NCBI RefSeq assembly: GCF_016937655.1
Contig: NZ_JAFHKL010000021.1
Coordinates: 1-60,807 of the forward strand
Reading direction: 5' to 3'
DNA length: 60,807 bases
Origin: Chromobacterium alkanivorans
GTDB lineage: Bacteria > Pseudomonadota > Gammaproteobacteria > Burkholderiales > Chromobacteriaceae
A model generated the notes under the pieces. That model did not search any database. It was not told the origin of the DNA and saw only the letters and a program-made list of their open reading frames with translations. Position numbers and translations under genes: made by a program. Shown in pieces: positions 42,500 through 52,854 of the stretch (positions are counted from its first letter, which is position 1; every line of letters begins with the position of its first letter).

Positions 42500-44092
42500 A
42501 TGCTCAAGTTTGATGTTCTGATCATCGGCAGCGGTCTGGCCGGGATGACCTTGGCCTTGCACCTGGCGGAAAGCCGCAAGGTGGGCCTGATTACCAAGCG
42601 AGATTTGCTGGAGGGCAGCTCCACTTACGCCCAGGGCGGCATCGCCGCGGTGCTGGACACCGAGGATTCGGTGGAGGAACACATCCGCGACACGCTGATT
42701 GCCGGCGCAGGGCTGTGCAACGAGGAGGCCGCGCGCTTCATTGTCGAGCACTCCAAGGAGGCCATTGATTGGCTGATTGCGCTGGGCGTGCCCTTCACCA
42801 AGGATGAAACCCACCGCACCGGCTATCACCTGACCCGCGAGGGCGGCCACAGCCACCGCCGCATCATCCACGCGGCGGACGCCACCGGCGCGGCGGTGAC
42901 CAGCACGCTGGGGCAGAAGATCAAGGCTCACCCCAATATCACCGAGCTGGAAGAACATATCGCCATCGATCTGATCACCTCGCGCAAGCTGGGCCTGCCT
43001 GGCAACCGCGCTTACGGGGTGTACGCGCTGGACAAGCAGGCGGACCAGGTGGTGACCATTGCCGCCAAGCACACCATTCTGGCCTCCGGCGGCGCCGGCA
43101 AGGTTTACCTGTACACCACCAATCCTGACACCGCCACCGGCGACGGCATCGCCATGGGCTGGCGCGCCGGCTGCCGGGTGGGGAATATGGAATTCATGCA
43201 GTTCCACCCCACTTGCCTGTATCACCCGCACAGCAAGTCTTTCCTGATCACCGAGGCGGTGCGCGGCGAGGGCGGCATCCTGAAGCTGCCGGACGGCACC
43301 CGCTTCATGCCGGAGCACGATCCGCGCGCCGAGCTGGCGCCGCGCGACGTGGTGGCGCGCGCCATCGACTTTGAAATGAAGAAGCACGGCCTGGACTGCG
43401 TCTACCTGGACATTTCCTATAAGCCGGCCCATTTCATCCGCGAGCATTTCCCCAATATCTACGCCCACTGCCTGGAGCTGGGCATAGACATCACCCAGCA
43501 GCCCATCCCGGTGGTGCCGGCGGTGCATTTCACCTGCGGCGGCCTGGTCACGGACCTGACCGGCCACACCGATGTGGACGCGCTGTACGCAGTGGGCGAA
43601 GTGGCCTGCACCGGCCTGCACGGGGCCAACCGGCTGGCCAGCAATTCCCTGCTGGAGTGCCTGGTGATAGGCAAGGCGGCGGCGGAGGACATCCTGGCCG
43701 CGCCGGAGATCAAGCTGCCCAAGATCCCGGACTGGGACGACAGCCAGGTGACGGACCCGGACGAGGAGGTGGTGATTTCCCACAACTGGGACGAGCTGCG
43801 CCGGGCGATGTGGGACTATGTGGGCATTGTGCGCACCAATAAGCGGCTGATGCGGGCGCAAAACCGCATCCGCCTGCTGTCCGAGGAGATCAACGAGTAT
43901 TACCGCCATTTCCACGTCAGCAACGATCTGATCGAGCTGCGCAATCTGGTGCAAACCTCGGAGTTGATCGTGCGTTCGGCTCTTCTGCGCAAGGAGAGCC
44001 GCGGCCTGCACTACAGCCGCGACTATCCGGAAAAGCTGGAGCAGGCGCAGGAGACCATCCTGACGCCGGACGGGCCGGCCGCCGGCGGCTGA
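42500..44092 (+). CDS. nadB: L-aspartate oxidase
   Basis: The 530-residue protein matches NadB in full length. It has the FAD-binding N-terminus [20 protein letters not shown], the [13 protein letters not shown] segment, the active-site region [14 protein letters not shown] (here [10 protein letters not shown]), the [11 protein letters not shown] loop, and the C-terminal [15 protein letters not shown] motif. It oxidises L-aspartate to iminoaspartate in the cytoplasm, the first step of NAD synthesis. No nadA or nadC is nearby, so it is a stand-alone gene. It marks the right edge of the AT-rich post-Rhs tract. Confidence 0.97.
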   Translation: MLKFDVLIIGSGLAGMTLALHLAESRKVGLITKRDLLEGSSTYAQGGIAAVLDTEDSVEEHIRDTLIAGAGLCNEEAARFIVEHSKEAIDWLIALGVPFTKDETHRTGYHLTREGGHSHRRIIHAADATGAAVTSTLGQKIKAHPNITELEEHIAIDLITSRKLGLPGNRAYGVYALDKQADQVVTIAAKHTILASGGAGKVYLYTTNPDTATGDGIAMGWRAGCRVGNMEFMQFHPTCLYHPHSKSFLITEAVRGEGGILKLPDGTRFMPEHDPRAELAPRDVVARAIDFEMKKHGLDCVYLDISYKPAHFIREHFPNIYAHCLELGIDITQQPIPVVPAVHFTCGGLVTDLTGHTDVDALYAVGEVACTGLHGANRLASNSLLECLVIGKAAAEDILAAPEIKLPKIPDWDDSQVTDPDEEVVISHNWDELRRAMWDYVGIVRTNKRLMRAQNRIRLLSEEINEYYRHFHVSNDLIELRNLVQTSELIVRSALLRKESRGLHYSRDYPEKLEQAQETILTPDGPAAGG

Positions 44093-44112
44093 GCGGCGGC
44101 GGCCCCCAAGAC

Positions 44113-44258
44113 TTAGAACGTGTTTACGATCTCGCGAGCTAAGGCGAGACAAGGCGGAAACGAGCGAAAAAGCGGAATGTACACGTGGTACATGAGCATT
44201 TTGAGCTTGGTTTCAACGCCGCATCGCCGACGCGCAGCAGATCGTAAACAGGTTCTTA
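44113..44258. repeat. Small element with terminal inverted repeats (MITE-like)
   Basis: The ends read GAACgTGTTTACGATCT on the left and, as reverse complement on the right, GAACcTGTTTACGATCT. Between them are about 110 bp that hold no gene but have an inner inverted pair around GTACACGTGGTAC. It fits a short non-autonomous mobile or palindromic repeat lying between two convergent genes. No target-site duplication is obvious. Confidence 0.7.
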
Positions 44259-44762
44259 CACGCCGCCCAAGTAATCCATCTTACCCAGCGCCACGCCGTT
44301 GTGGCGCAGGATGGCGTAGGCGGCGGTGAGGTGGAAATAGAAGTTGGGCAGCACAAAGCCCAGCAGATAGCTCTGGCCGCTGAAGCGGATTTCATCGCCT
44401 CGCACTTTCAGCACCACTTCCCGCGCCTCGCTGCCATCGATCTGGGCGGCGTTGAAACCCTGCAAAAACGCCACGGTCTTGGCGATGCGCTGTTGCAAAT
44501 CGGCAAAGCTGGCTTCGTCGTCGGCGTAGCTGGGCACTTCGACACCAGCCAGCCGCGCGGCGCAGCCTTTGGCGCTGTCGCTGGCGATCTGCACCTGGCG
44601 CGTCAGCGCGAACATGTCCGGCGCCAGCCGGGCGTTCAGCAGCACGTCCGGCGCGATATTGCGCGCGGTGGCGTCGGCGGCGGCCTTGTCCAGAATGGCG
44701 GACAGATTGTTCAGGCCCCGGATCAGCGCCGGGACGGAAGCTTGGTACATGGAAACGGACAT
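44256..44762 (-). CDS. DUF1993 family protein
   Basis: The 168-residue protein begins at the ATG at 44762 with GGAG upstream. It opens MSVSMYQASVPALIRGLNNLSAILDKA and ends with FYFHLTAAYAILRHNGVALGKMDYLG, both typical of DUF1993, a four-helix DinB-like family of unknown function. It is cytoplasmic by appearance. A longer frame upstream lacks a ribosome site. The stop lies within the right end of the inverted-repeat element. Confidence 0.9.
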   Translation of the reverse strand: MSVSMYQASVPALIRGLNNLSAILDKAAADATARNIAPDVLLNARLAPDMFALTRQVQIASDSAKGCAARLAGVEVPSYADDEASFADLQQRIAKTVAFLQGFNAAQIDGSEAREVVLKVRGDEIRFSGQSYLLGFVLPNFYFHLTAAYAILRHNGVALGKMDYLGGV

Positions 44763-44924
44763 GGGCGGGCTCCTGTCGGATGCGGGAAGACGGACGCGGC
44801 GGAGATTCGGCGCGCCGCCACAGCATAAGCCAATCCGGCTCCGGCCGGGGAAATGCGCAGGGCCGGCAGCGGCTTGTTCAAAACGGAGCGCCCTCACCGC
44901 CCCCTGCCCTCCCAGGCGGGGCTC

Positions 44925-47210
44925 TCACTTGACCAGCGGCAGGGTGAACCAGAACGCGCAGCCGCCGGCCACGGTGCTGTTGGCGCCGAATTCGCCGCGA
45001 TGGAATTCCACGATGGAGCGGCAGATGTTCAGGCCTATGCCCATGCCTTCCGGCTTGGTGGAGTAGAACGGGGTGAACAGATTGCTCTTCATCGCCTCGG
45101 ACAGGCCGGGGCCGTTGTCCACCACTTCCACCCGCCAGAAGGCGCTGCCGATGAAGGTGCGCACCTTGACCCTGGGGCGCTTGGTCTGCGCTTCCTGCAT
45201 CGCTTCAATGGCGTTTTTCATCAGATTGAGCAGCACTTGCTCAATCAGCACCGGGTCCATGTCCAGCAGGCAGCGCTCCAGGTCTTGCTCCACTTGCAGC
45301 TGGACCCCGGCCTTGACCGCCAGGCCTTCCGCCAGGCCGACGGCGCGCAGCACCACCGGCCCCGGCTCCACCCGCTGCAATTGCGGCTCGTGCTTTTTGA
45401 CGAAGGCGCGGATGCTGCTGACGATCTGGGCGGCGCGCTTGGCCTGGCCGGCGATTTCCTGGATCGCTTCGCGCACGCCGGCCGGCAGTTCCAGCTCCGC
45501 CGGCAGCCGGCGGCTGACGCCGGCGGCGTAGGTGTTGATGGCGGTCAGCGGCTGGTTCAGTTCATGCGCCAGCGTGGAGGCCATCTCGCCCATGGCGATC
45601 AGCCGCGAGGTGTTTTGCAGCCGCTCCTGCTGCGCCAGTTCGCGCCCTTCGCGCGCCTTGTCTTCGCTGACGTCGGCCAGGATGGCCAGCCAGGCGGATT
45701 CGCCGTTGACCCAGTCTATGCGGCGGCGGTGCATCTGGAACCAGCTGTCGCCGCCGTCGGTGGTGAACTCCAGGCCGTATTCGTCCTGTTCCGGCTGTTC
45801 CTGCAAGCCGGGCAGCAGCACGCAGCAGGGGCCGTCCGGTTCTTCCGCCAGCCACAGCCGGGCAAACGCCGGATTGGCGTACAGCAGCAGGCCGCCGTTT
45901 TCCTCCATCACGCAAACGCCGGCCACCAGGCCGTTGAGCACGGTGAGGAAGCGTTGGTGGGAGGCGTTGAGCGCCAGCCGCTGCCGCTTGCGTTCGGTGA
46001 TGTCGAACAGGGACGCGATCCAGCCGCGCTGGCTGCCGTCGGCTTCCACCAGCGGGGTGGCGTAGAGCCGCACTTCGATGAATTCGCCGTCCTTGCGCGC
46101 AAAGCGCAGTTCGAAGCCCTGCTCCGGCTGGCGGTGGTCGCGCACCGCGGCGATCGCCGCGGTCATGGCTTCGTGGTCTTCCGCCGGCCAGAACGGATGC
46201 GGCGGCGCCTGGCCCACCAGTTCGTCCGCGCTGAAGCCCAGCATGTCGCAGAAGGCGCGGTTGACGCGCACGATGCGCCCTTCGTCCTCCAGCGCCACCA
46301 GGCCGCTTTTCATGCAGTCTTCTATCGCTTGGCGCAAGGACACTTCCTGGGCCAGCGCCTGTTCGGCGTGCGCGCGCTCGCGCACGTGGCGGCGGATGCG
46401 CCAGGCGGCGTACAACAGCGCGCTGACCAGCAGCACGATCAGGCCGGACAGCACCGGCAGGGTCAGGCCCAGGCCGGCGCGGTAGCTGACCGCGTGCAGG
46501 TAGAGGCCGTAGCCGGGCGGGTCGAAGCTGGTCTGGTGCGAGATGGTGCCGGGGCGTTCCGCCGGGTCGAACTTGCTGGCCAGGGTTTTGCCGCTCAGGT
46601 CCTGGATGCTGATGTAGTTCTTGGAGGCTATCCACCACGGCACCTGGTTGAACAGCAGCAGGTCCAGCTGGTAGGTCAGCCTCAGCCCGCTCTGGGCCTT
46701 GCCGTCGTGGACGATGGGCACGGCCAGGTCGAAGCGGTATTTGCCGTCGCCGCCCTGATAGGGCGCGCCGTAGCTGGGACGCAACAGCCGGTTGGCCCGC
46801 CACAGCGCGTCGAAGGTTTCGCCAAACAACACGCGGCCGTCGCGACGGGTGCCGTGCTGATCGCGCAACACCTTGCCGTCCAGGTCCACCTGTTCGATGG
46901 ACAGCAGTTCCGGGTTGCTCCGCAGGTAGAACGCGGCCTGACGCGCAAAGCGCGGGCTGTCGACATTGCCGATCTCGATGTCCCGCGCCAGGTTCTCGGC
47001 CCATTCCTGCTGCCCTTCCAGATACATGCGCAAGGACTGCTCCAGCCACAACACTTCCTGGATCAGATTGTCTTGCTGTTCGTCGCGCCAGTCGCGGTAC
47101 ACCAGGTAGAACAGGCTGCCCAGCGCCAACAGCAGGGCCAATAACAAGGCGCTGACGCTGAGCCAGAGCATGCGGGGGGATCGGCGGGAGAAAGTGGTTT
47201 TTATCTGCAT
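44925..47210 (-). CDS. PAS-containing sensor histidine kinase, DctS/DctB-like
   Basis: The 761-residue protein has an N-terminal membrane segment (about 15-38), a periplasmic sensing domain (about 40-275), a second membrane segment (about 277-300), two PAS domains (about 325-440 and 450-545, the first ending DITERKR), a HisKA box with the phospho-acceptor in STLAHELNQPLTAI, and an ATPase domain with NLMKNAIEAM, DNGPGLS and GMGIGLNICRSIVE. The kinase core is of the DctS/DctB/FixL class. It is divergent from dctPQM, so sensing C4-dicarboxylates is likely. No response regulator lies beside it. Confidence 0.9.
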   Translation of the reverse strand: MQIKTTFSRRSPRMLWLSVSALLLALLLALGSLFYLVYRDWRDEQQDNLIQEVLWLEQSLRMYLEGQQEWAENLARDIEIGNVDSPRFARQAAFYLRSNPELLSIEQVDLDGKVLRDQHGTRRDGRVLFGETFDALWRANRLLRPSYGAPYQGGDGKYRFDLAVPIVHDGKAQSGLRLTYQLDLLLFNQVPWWIASKNYISIQDLSGKTLASKFDPAERPGTISHQTSFDPPGYGLYLHAVSYRAGLGLTLPVLSGLIVLLVSALLYAAWRIRRHVRERAHAEQALAQEVSLRQAIEDCMKSGLVALEDEGRIVRVNRAFCDMLGFSADELVGQAPPHPFWPAEDHEAMTAAIAAVRDHRQPEQGFELRFARKDGEFIEVRLYATPLVEADGSQRGWIASLFDITERKRQRLALNASHQRFLTVLNGLVAGVCVMEENGGLLLYANPAFARLWLAEEPDGPCCVLLPGLQEQPEQDEYGLEFTTDGGDSWFQMHRRRIDWVNGESAWLAILADVSEDKAREGRELAQQERLQNTSRLIAMGEMASTLAHELNQPLTAINTYAAGVSRRLPAELELPAGVREAIQEIAGQAKRAAQIVSSIRAFVKKHEPQLQRVEPGPVVLRAVGLAEGLAVKAGVQLQVEQDLERCLLDMDPVLIEQVLLNLMKNAIEAMQEAQTKRPRVKVRTFIGSAFWRVEVVDNGPGLSEAMKSNLFTPFYSTKPEGMGIGLNICRSIVEFHRGEFGANSTVAGGCAFWFTLPLVK

Positions 47211-47216
47211 GAAATG

Positions 47217-47247
47217 TTAGGGAAAATCCTGATGCTGAAGTCCCTAA
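47217..47247. promoter_or_regulatory. Inverted repeat in the kinase-dctP divergent region
   Basis: TTAGGGA and TCCCTAA form a perfect 7-bp inverted pair separated by 17 bp, just upstream of the kinase start. It could be an operator or a leader hairpin; nothing identifies the binding protein. Confidence 0.35.
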
Positions 47248-47399
47248 TGGCCGGGAGAAGAAACTGCTCCTACTTTACACCGTAAAACCCGACTGTCCAG
47301 AAGGATGGCATAACAGAGCGCGACGCCGGCGGCACAATACGGCTGCCACAGCAGAACGCGCCACCCCGCCTAAACGCAAAACAGCATTTGGAGAGAGAT

Positions 47400-48398
47400 A
47401 TGAAACTGAAATTCGCCGCCTTGGCCATCCTGGCCGGCAGTCTGTCCGGCGTCGCCTGCGCCGCCGGGGAAATCGTCATCAAGTTCAGCCACGTCGTCGC
47501 TCAGGACACGCCCAAGGGCAAGGCCGCCGAGTACTTCAAGAAGCTGGCGGAGGAACGCACCAAGGGCAAGGTCAAGGTGCAAGTTTACCCCAACAGCCAA
47601 TTGTACAAGGACAAGGAAGAGCTGGAAGCGCTGCAGTTGGGCGCGGTGCAGATGCTGGCGCCCAGCCTGGCCAAGTTCGGCCCGCTGGGGGTCAAGGAGT
47701 TCGAAGTCTTCGACCTGCCTTATCTGTTCGACAACTACGACGACTTGCACAAAGTCACCCAGGGCCCGGTGGGCCAGCAGTTGCTGGGCAAGCTGGACAG
47801 CAAGGGCATCAAGGGGCTGGCGTTCTGGGACAACGGCTTCAAGCACTTTTCCGCCAATAAGCCGCTCAAGTCCCCGGCCGATCTCAAGGGGCTGAAAATG
47901 CGCATCCAGTCGTCCAAGGTGCTGGACGAGCAGATGCGCGCGCTGGGCGCGCTGCCGCAAGTGATGGCCTTCTCCGAGGTGTATCAGGCGCTGCAGACCG
48001 GGGTGGTGGACGGCACCGAAAACCCGCCGTCCAATATGTACACCCAGAAAATGCACGAGGTGCAGAAGCATATGACCACCACCGCCCATGGCTATCTGGG
48101 CTACGCGGTGATCGTCAACAAACGCTTCTGGGACGGCCTGCCCGCCGACGTGCGCGCCCAGTTGGACAGCGCGATGCGCGACGCGACCAAGTACGCCAAC
48201 GACATCGCCAAGAAAGAAAACGACGCCGATCTGGCCAAGATCGCCAAATCCGGCAAAACCGCCATCTACAATCCCACGCCGGCAGAACGCGAGGCCTTCA
48301 AGAAGGCCTTGCTGCCCGTCCACGCCAAGATGGCGGAGCGGATCGGCCCCGCGCTGATCAAGACCATCTACCAGCAAACCGGCTTCTCCGCCAACTAA
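47400..48398 (+). CDS. dctP: TRAP transporter solute-binding protein DctP
   Basis: The 332-residue protein starts at the ATG at 47400, with GGAGAG just upstream. It has a cleavable signal peptide (MKLKFAALAILAGSLSGVACAA). The mature part has the DctP pattern IVIKFSHVVAQDTPKGKAAEYF, the substrate Arg region LKGLKMRIQSSKVLDEQMRALGA and QTGVVDGTENPPSNM. It binds C4-dicarboxylates (malate, fumarate, succinate) in the periplasm and hands them to DctQM. It is first in a three-gene operon. Confidence 0.95.
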   Translation: MKLKFAALAILAGSLSGVACAAGEIVIKFSHVVAQDTPKGKAAEYFKKLAEERTKGKVKVQVYPNSQLYKDKEELEALQLGAVQMLAPSLAKFGPLGVKEFEVFDLPYLFDNYDDLHKVTQGPVGQQLLGKLDSKGIKGLAFWDNGFKHFSANKPLKSPADLKGLKMRIQSSKVLDEQMRALGALPQVMAFSEVYQALQTGVVDGTENPPSNMYTQKMHEVQKHMTTTAHGYLGYAVIVNKRFWDGLPADVRAQLDSAMRDATKYANDIAKKENDADLAKIAKSGKTAIYNPTPAEREAFKKALLPVHAKMAERIGPALIKTIYQQTGFSAN

Positions 48399-48429
48399 AG
48401 CGCCGCTGCCGCGACGCCGCCAAGCGACC

Positions 48430-48462
48430 GCGCGCCCCGCGCCGTCGCGGCGGCCGGCGCGC
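48430..48462 (+). other. GC-rich hairpin between dctP and dctQ
   Basis: GCGCGCC and GGCGCGC pair perfectly around a GC-rich inner stem, without a T-run. A 3' stabilising structure would favour higher levels of the binding protein than of the permease. That role is inference. Confidence 0.4.
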
Positions 48463-48494
48463 GGCCGTCCGACCTCCCTTCCCGGAGACGCCCG

Positions 48495-49109
48495 ATGCTG
48501 AAATTCCTGGATCACCTCGAGGAGTGGCTGATCGCGAGCCTCATGGCCGCCGCCACCCTCATTACCTTTGTCGCCGTTGTGCACCGCTACGCGGCGGGCA
48601 CCGAGCTGCTGCATCCGCTGGTCAGCCACATCAATCTGGCCTGGTCGCAGGAGCTGACCATTTACCTGTTCGTGTGGATGGCCAAGTTCGGCGCCGCCTA
48701 CGGCGTGCGCACCGGCATCCACGTAGGCGTGGACGTGCTGATCAACCGGCTGCGAGACAAGAACCGCGCCCGCTTCATCGTGTTCGGCCTGCTGGCCGGC
48801 GCGCTGTTCACCGCCATCGTCGGCACCTTGGGCGCCGCCTTCGTCTGGGAGATCGCCCACACGGACCAGACATCGGCCGACCTCGAAGTGCCGATGTGGA
48901 TCGTCTACCTGGCGGTGCCCTGCGGCTCGCTGCTGATGTGCTTCCGCTTCCTGCAAGTGGCCTGGGCCTTCGTCAAAACCGGCTCCCTGCCCAAGCACGA
49001 CCACGCCCACGTGGAAGGCATGGACGATGAGGGCGGGGTGGACAACTGGTACGCGCTGGACGACAACCTCCATCCGCACGACGTTTCCCGTCGAGGAGAC
49101 AAGAAATGA
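48495..49109 (+). CDS. dctQ: TRAP transporter small permease DctQ
   Basis: The 204-residue protein has four hydrophobic segments (about 14-34, 52-72, 92-112, 138-158) and the DctQ pattern LEEWLIASLMAAATLITFVAVVHRY plus WSQELTIYLFVWMAKFGAAYGVR. It pairs with DctM in the inner membrane. A CGGAG site precedes the ATG. The charged tail after residue 165 is longer than a minimal DctQ. The stop overlaps the dctM start (ATGA). Confidence 0.95.
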   Translation: MLKFLDHLEEWLIASLMAAATLITFVAVVHRYAAGTELLHPLVSHINLAWSQELTIYLFVWMAKFGAAYGVRTGIHVGVDVLINRLRDKNRARFIVFGLLAGALFTAIVGTLGAAFVWEIAHTDQTSADLEVPMWIVYLAVPCGSLLMCFRFLQVAWAFVKTGSLPKHDHAHVEGMDDEGGVDNWYALDDNLHPHDVSRRGDKK

Positions 49110-50392
49110 ATGCGCTCATCATTTTCAGCCTGTTGCTCGTCCTGATGCTCTCCGGCATGCCCATTTCGATTTCCCTGGGCCTGACGGTGCTGACCTTTCT
49201 GTTCACCATGACCCAGGTGCCGATCGAGGCGGTGGCGCTCAAGCTGTTCACCGGCATCGAGAAGTTCGAGATCATGGCGATTCCCTTCTTCATCCTGGCC
49301 GGCAACTTCCTGACCCACGGCGGCGTGGCCAAGCGCATGATCAATTTCGCCACCAGCCTTGTGGGGCATTGGCACGGCGGCCTGGGCCTGGCCGGGGTGC
49401 TGGCCTGCGCGCTGTTCGCCGCGGTGTCCGGTTCCAGCCCGGCCACGGTGGTGGCCATCGGCTCCATCCTGCTGCCGGCCATGGTCAAGCAGGGCTTTCC
49501 CAACCGCTTCGGCGCCGGGGTGATCACCACCTCCGGCGCGCTGGGCATCCTGATCCCGCCCTCCATCGTGATGGTGATGTATTCCGTGGCCACCAACACC
49601 TCGGTGGGCCAGCTGTTCATGGCCGGCGTCGTGCCCGGCCTGATGCTGGCCACCTTGCTGGGCTTCACCACCTGGTACCGCGCGCGCAAGTTCGGCTACC
49701 CGCGCCTGGCCAAGGCCAGCTGGGGCCAGCGCTGGCGCGCTTTCCGCAAATCCATGTGGGGCCTCTTCCTGATCGTGGTGGTGATAGGCGGCATCTACAG
49801 CGGCATCTTCACCCCCACCGAGGCCGCCGCCATGTCCGCGGTCTACGCCTTCATCGTGGCCGTCTTCGTCTACAAGGACATGACGCTGAAACAGGTGCCC
49901 AAGGTGTTGCTGGATTCGGCCAGCATGTCCGCCATGCTGCTCTACATCATCACCAACGCGGTGCTGTTCTCCTTCCTGATGACCAGCGAGGGCATTCCCC
50001 AGGCCATGGCCGGCTGGCTGATCGACGCCGGCCTCGGCCCCATCGCCTTCCTGCTGGTCGTCAACATCCTGCTGCTCCTGGCCGGCAATGTGATGGAGCC
50101 CTCCTCCATCGTCCTGATCCTGGCCCCCATCCTGTTTCCGGTGGCCGTCGCGCTGGGCATCAACCCGGTTCACTTCGGCATCCTGATCGTCGTCAACATG
50201 GAGGTGGGCATGTGCCATCCGCCGGTGGGATTGAACCTTTACGTCGCCTCGGGGATCACCAAGATGGGCATCACCGAACTGACGGTGGCGGTCTGGCCCT
50301 GGCTGCTGACCATGCTGGGCTTCCTCGTCGCGGTGACCTATGTGCCGGAAATCTCGTTGTGGCTGCCGCGCGCGCTGGGCATGCTGAATTAG
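49106..50392 (+). CDS. dctM: TRAP transporter large permease DctM
   Basis: The 428-residue protein is almost wholly hydrophobic, with about twelve membrane segments and the DctM signatures FFILAGNFLTHGGVAKRMINFA, VSGSSPATVVAIGSI and GALGILIPPSIVMVMY. It drives sodium- or proton-coupled uptake of the bound dicarboxylate. Its ATG overlaps the dctQ stop, so the two are co-translated. A strong terminator follows. Confidence 0.96.
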   Translation: MNALIIFSLLLVLMLSGMPISISLGLTVLTFLFTMTQVPIEAVALKLFTGIEKFEIMAIPFFILAGNFLTHGGVAKRMINFATSLVGHWHGGLGLAGVLACALFAAVSGSSPATVVAIGSILLPAMVKQGFPNRFGAGVITTSGALGILIPPSIVMVMYSVATNTSVGQLFMAGVVPGLMLATLLGFTTWYRARKFGYPRLAKASWGQRWRAFRKSMWGLFLIVVVIGGIYSGIFTPTEAAAMSAVYAFIVAVFVYKDMTLKQVPKVLLDSASMSAMLLYIITNAVLFSFLMTSEGIPQAMAGWLIDAGLGPIAFLLVVNILLLLAGNVMEPSSIVLILAPILFPVAVALGINPVHFGILIVVNMEVGMCHPPVGLNLYVASGITKMGITELTVAVWPWLLTMLGFLVAVTYVPEISLWLPRALGMLN

Positions 50393-50411
50393 CATGCGCC
50401 CAACGGGCATG

Positions 50412-50443
50412 AAAACGCGATGGCATGGGCCATCGCGTTTTTT
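50412..50443 (+). terminator. Rho-independent terminator after dctPQM
   Basis: An 11-bp perfect stem AACGCGATGGC / GCCATCGCGTT, ATGG loop, followed by a six-T run. Confidence 0.92.
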
Positions 50444-50481
50444 GTCCGACAAGGCGATAGCCCCGCTCGCCGTTAAGCCCG

Positions 50482-50487
50482 TATAAT
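50482..50487 (+). promoter_or_regulatory. Candidate -10 box of maeB
   Basis: A perfect TATAAT lies 61 bp before the maeB start, between the upstream terminator and the gene. No good -35 hexamer sits at the proper distance, so it is tentative or activator-dependent. Confidence 0.4.
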
Positions 50488-50547
50488 GTGTAGTTACTCT
50501 CTTACACCAACCAACCACCTAAAGATCAACCTCAGGAGTCCCAGAGA

Positions 50548-52824
50548 ATGGACGAGCAATTGCGCCAGAGCGCACTGGAATACCACCAGTACCCCAACCC
50601 GGGCAAAATCCAGGTTGCCCCGACCAAGCCTCTCACCACCCAACGCGATCTCGCCCTGGCCTACTCCCCCGGAGTGGCGGCCGCCTGCGACGCCATCGTG
50701 GAAGATCCGCTGAACGCCTACAAATACACCGCGCGCGGCAATCTGGTCGCGGTGATCTCCAACGGCACCGCGGTACTGGGCCTGGGCAATATCGGCGCGC
50801 TGGCCGGCAAGCCGGTGATGGAAGGCAAGGGCGTGCTGTTCAAGAAGTTCGCCGGCATCGACGTGTTCGACATCGAGGTCAACGAGCTGGATCCGGACAA
50901 GCTGGTGGACATCATCTGTTCGCTGGAGCCCACCTTCGGCGGCATCAACCTGGAAGACATCAAGGCGCCCGAGTGCTTCTACATTGAGAAGAAGTGCCGC
51001 GAACGCATGAACATTCCGGTGTTCCACGATGACCAGCACGGCACCGCCATCGTGGCCGCCGCCGCTGTGCTCAACGGCCTGCGCCTGGTGGAAAAGGACA
51101 TCGCGCAAGTGCGCGTGGTGGCTTCCGGCGCCGGCGCCGCCGCCATCGCCTGCCTGGATCTGCTGGTGGCCCTGGGCGTGAAGCGCGAAAACATCACCGT
51201 CTGCGACTCCAAGGGCGTGATCTACGAAGGCCGCGACGAGAAGCTGGACGAGTCCAAGAAGCGCTACGCGATCAAGGACAACGGCCAACGCAAGCTGGCC
51301 GACGCCATGACCGGCGCCGACATCTTCATGGGCCTGTCCGGTCCCAAGCTGGTGTCCCAGGACATGGTCAAATCCATGGCCCGCGCGCCGCTGATCCTGG
51401 CCATGGCCAACCCGGAGCCGGAAATCCTGCCGCCGCTGGTCAAGGAAGTGCGTCCGGACGCCATCATCGGCACCGGCCGTTCGGACTACCCGAACCAGGT
51501 CAACAACGTGCTGTGCTTCCCCTTCATCTTCCGCGGCGCGCTGGACGTGGGCGCCACCACCATCAATGAAGAGATGAAGCTGGCCACGGTGCGCGCCATC
51601 GCCGATCTGGCGCTGGCCGAGCAGAACGACGTGGTGGCCACCGCCTACGGCGACCAGGAACTGTCGTTTGGCCCGGAATACGTGATTCCGAAACCGTTCG
51701 ACCCGCGCCTGATCGTCAAGATCGCCCCCGCCGTGGCCAAGGCCGCGATGGATTCCGGCGTCGCCACCCGCCCGATTCAGGACTTCGACGCCTACGCCGA
51801 TCAACTGGCCCAGTTCGTGTACAAGACCAACTTGTTCATGAAGCCGGTGTTCGCCCAGGCCAAGAAGGACCCGAAACGCGTGGTGCTGACCGAGGGCGAG
51901 GATGAGCGCGTGCTGCACGCTACTCAGGAAATCGTCACCCAGGGTCTGGCCAAGCCGATCCTGATCGGCCGCCCCAGCGTCATCGACATGCGCATCCAGA
52001 AGCTGGGCCTGAAGCTGGTGGCCGGCAAGGACTTCGAGATCGTCAACAACGAATCCGATCCGCGCTTCGCCGAGTACTGGAAAGAGTACTACCAGCTGAC
52101 CAAGCGCAAGGGCGTGTCGCAGGAACAGGCTCGCCGCCGCGTGATCGGCAACACCACGCTGATCGGCGCGATGATGGTGCGCCGCGGCGACGCCGACGCG
52201 ATGATCTGCGGCACCTACGGGCCGTACCGTCAGCACTTCGACATCGTCGAAACCGTGCTCGGCTACAACAACCCGGAGCAAGTGGCCGGCGCGATGAACG
52301 CGCTGATCCTGCCCACCGGCAACATCTTCATCGCCGACACCTACGTCAACGCCGACCCGAGCGCCGAGCAACTGGCCAGCATCACCCGCATGGCCAGCGA
52401 GTCGATCAAGCGCTTCGGCATCGCGCCCAAGGCCGCGCTGCTGTCCAACTCCAGCTTCGGCACGCTGAACAGCGCGTCGGCGCAGAAGATGCGCGCCGCC
52501 TTCGACCAGATCCGCTCGGCGCAGCCGGATCTGGAAATCGACGGCGAAATGCAGGGCGACGCCGCGCTGGTGGAAAGCATCCGCAACCAGGCGATGCCGG
52601 ACAGCACGCTGAAAGGCTCCGCCAACCTGCTGATCATGCCTAACGTGGAAGCCGCCAACATCAGCTACAACCTGTTGCGCGTCTCCGCCTCCGACGGCGT
52701 GACCATCGGCCCCATCCTGATGGGCATGAGCAAGCCGGCCCACATCCTGACCCCGATCGCTTCGGTGCGCCGCATCGTCAACATGGTGGCCCTGGCCGCC
52801 GTGGACGCGCAGAACAGCAAGTAA
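50548..52824 (+). CDS. maeB: NADP-dependent malic enzyme (MaeB type, with phosphotransacetylase-like domain)
   Basis: The 758-residue protein has the hybrid MaeB layout. The malic enzyme part (about 1-425) carries [19 protein letters not shown] and the Rossmann segment [17 protein letters not shown]. The PTA-like part (about 430-758) includes [14 protein letters not shown] and, near the end, [21 protein letters not shown]. It decarboxylates malate to pyruvate; the PTA-like domain in this class is regulatory, binding acetyl-CoA, and not a working transacetylase. AGGAG lies upstream of the ATG. Its place after the C4-dicarboxylate transporter links uptake to gluconeogenic and NADPH supply, though a terminator separates them. 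Confidence 0.96.
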   Translation: MDEQLRQSALEYHQYPNPGKIQVAPTKPLTTQRDLALAYSPGVAAACDAIVEDPLNAYKYTARGNLVAVISNGTAVLGLGNIGALAGKPVMEGKGVLFKKFAGIDVFDIEVNELDPDKLVDIICSLEPTFGGINLEDIKAPECFYIEKKCRERMNIPVFHDDQHGTAIVAAAAVLNGLRLVEKDIAQVRVVASGAGAAAIACLDLLVALGVKRENITVCDSKGVIYEGRDEKLDESKKRYAIKDNGQRKLADAMTGADIFMGLSGPKLVSQDMVKSMARAPLILAMANPEPEILPPLVKEVRPDAIIGTGRSDYPNQVNNVLCFPFIFRGALDVGATTINEEMKLATVRAIADLALAEQNDVVATAYGDQELSFGPEYVIPKPFDPRLIVKIAPAVAKAAMDSGVATRPIQDFDAYADQLAQFVYKTNLFMKPVFAQAKKDPKRVVLTEGEDERVLHATQEIVTQGLAKPILIGRPSVIDMRIQKLGLKLVAGKDFEIVNNESDPRFAEYWKEYYQLTKRKGVSQEQARRRVIGNTTLIGAMMVRRGDADAMICGTYGPYRQHFDIVETVLGYNNPEQVAGAMNALILPTGNIFIADTYVNADPSAEQLASITRMASESIKRFGIAPKAALLSNSSFGTLNSASAQKMRAAFDQIRSAQPDLEIDGEMQGDAALVESIRNQAMPDSTLKGSANLLIMPNVEAANISYNLLRVSASDGVTIGPILMGMSKPAHILTPIASVRRIVNMVALAAVDAQNSK

Positions 52825-52854
52825 GCGTCGGCCTGGATGTAAAGGCATATACTG

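Noticed and set aside
44113-44258. Intact insertion sequence
   Set aside because: There is no room for a transposase and no coding frame. Only a short inverted-repeat element is supported.
47250-47399. Possible sigma-54 promoter before dctP (GGCATAACAGAGC and GGCGGCACAATACGGC)
   Set aside because: The GG-to-GC spacing is nine bases, not ten, in both cases, and the flanking consensus is poor.
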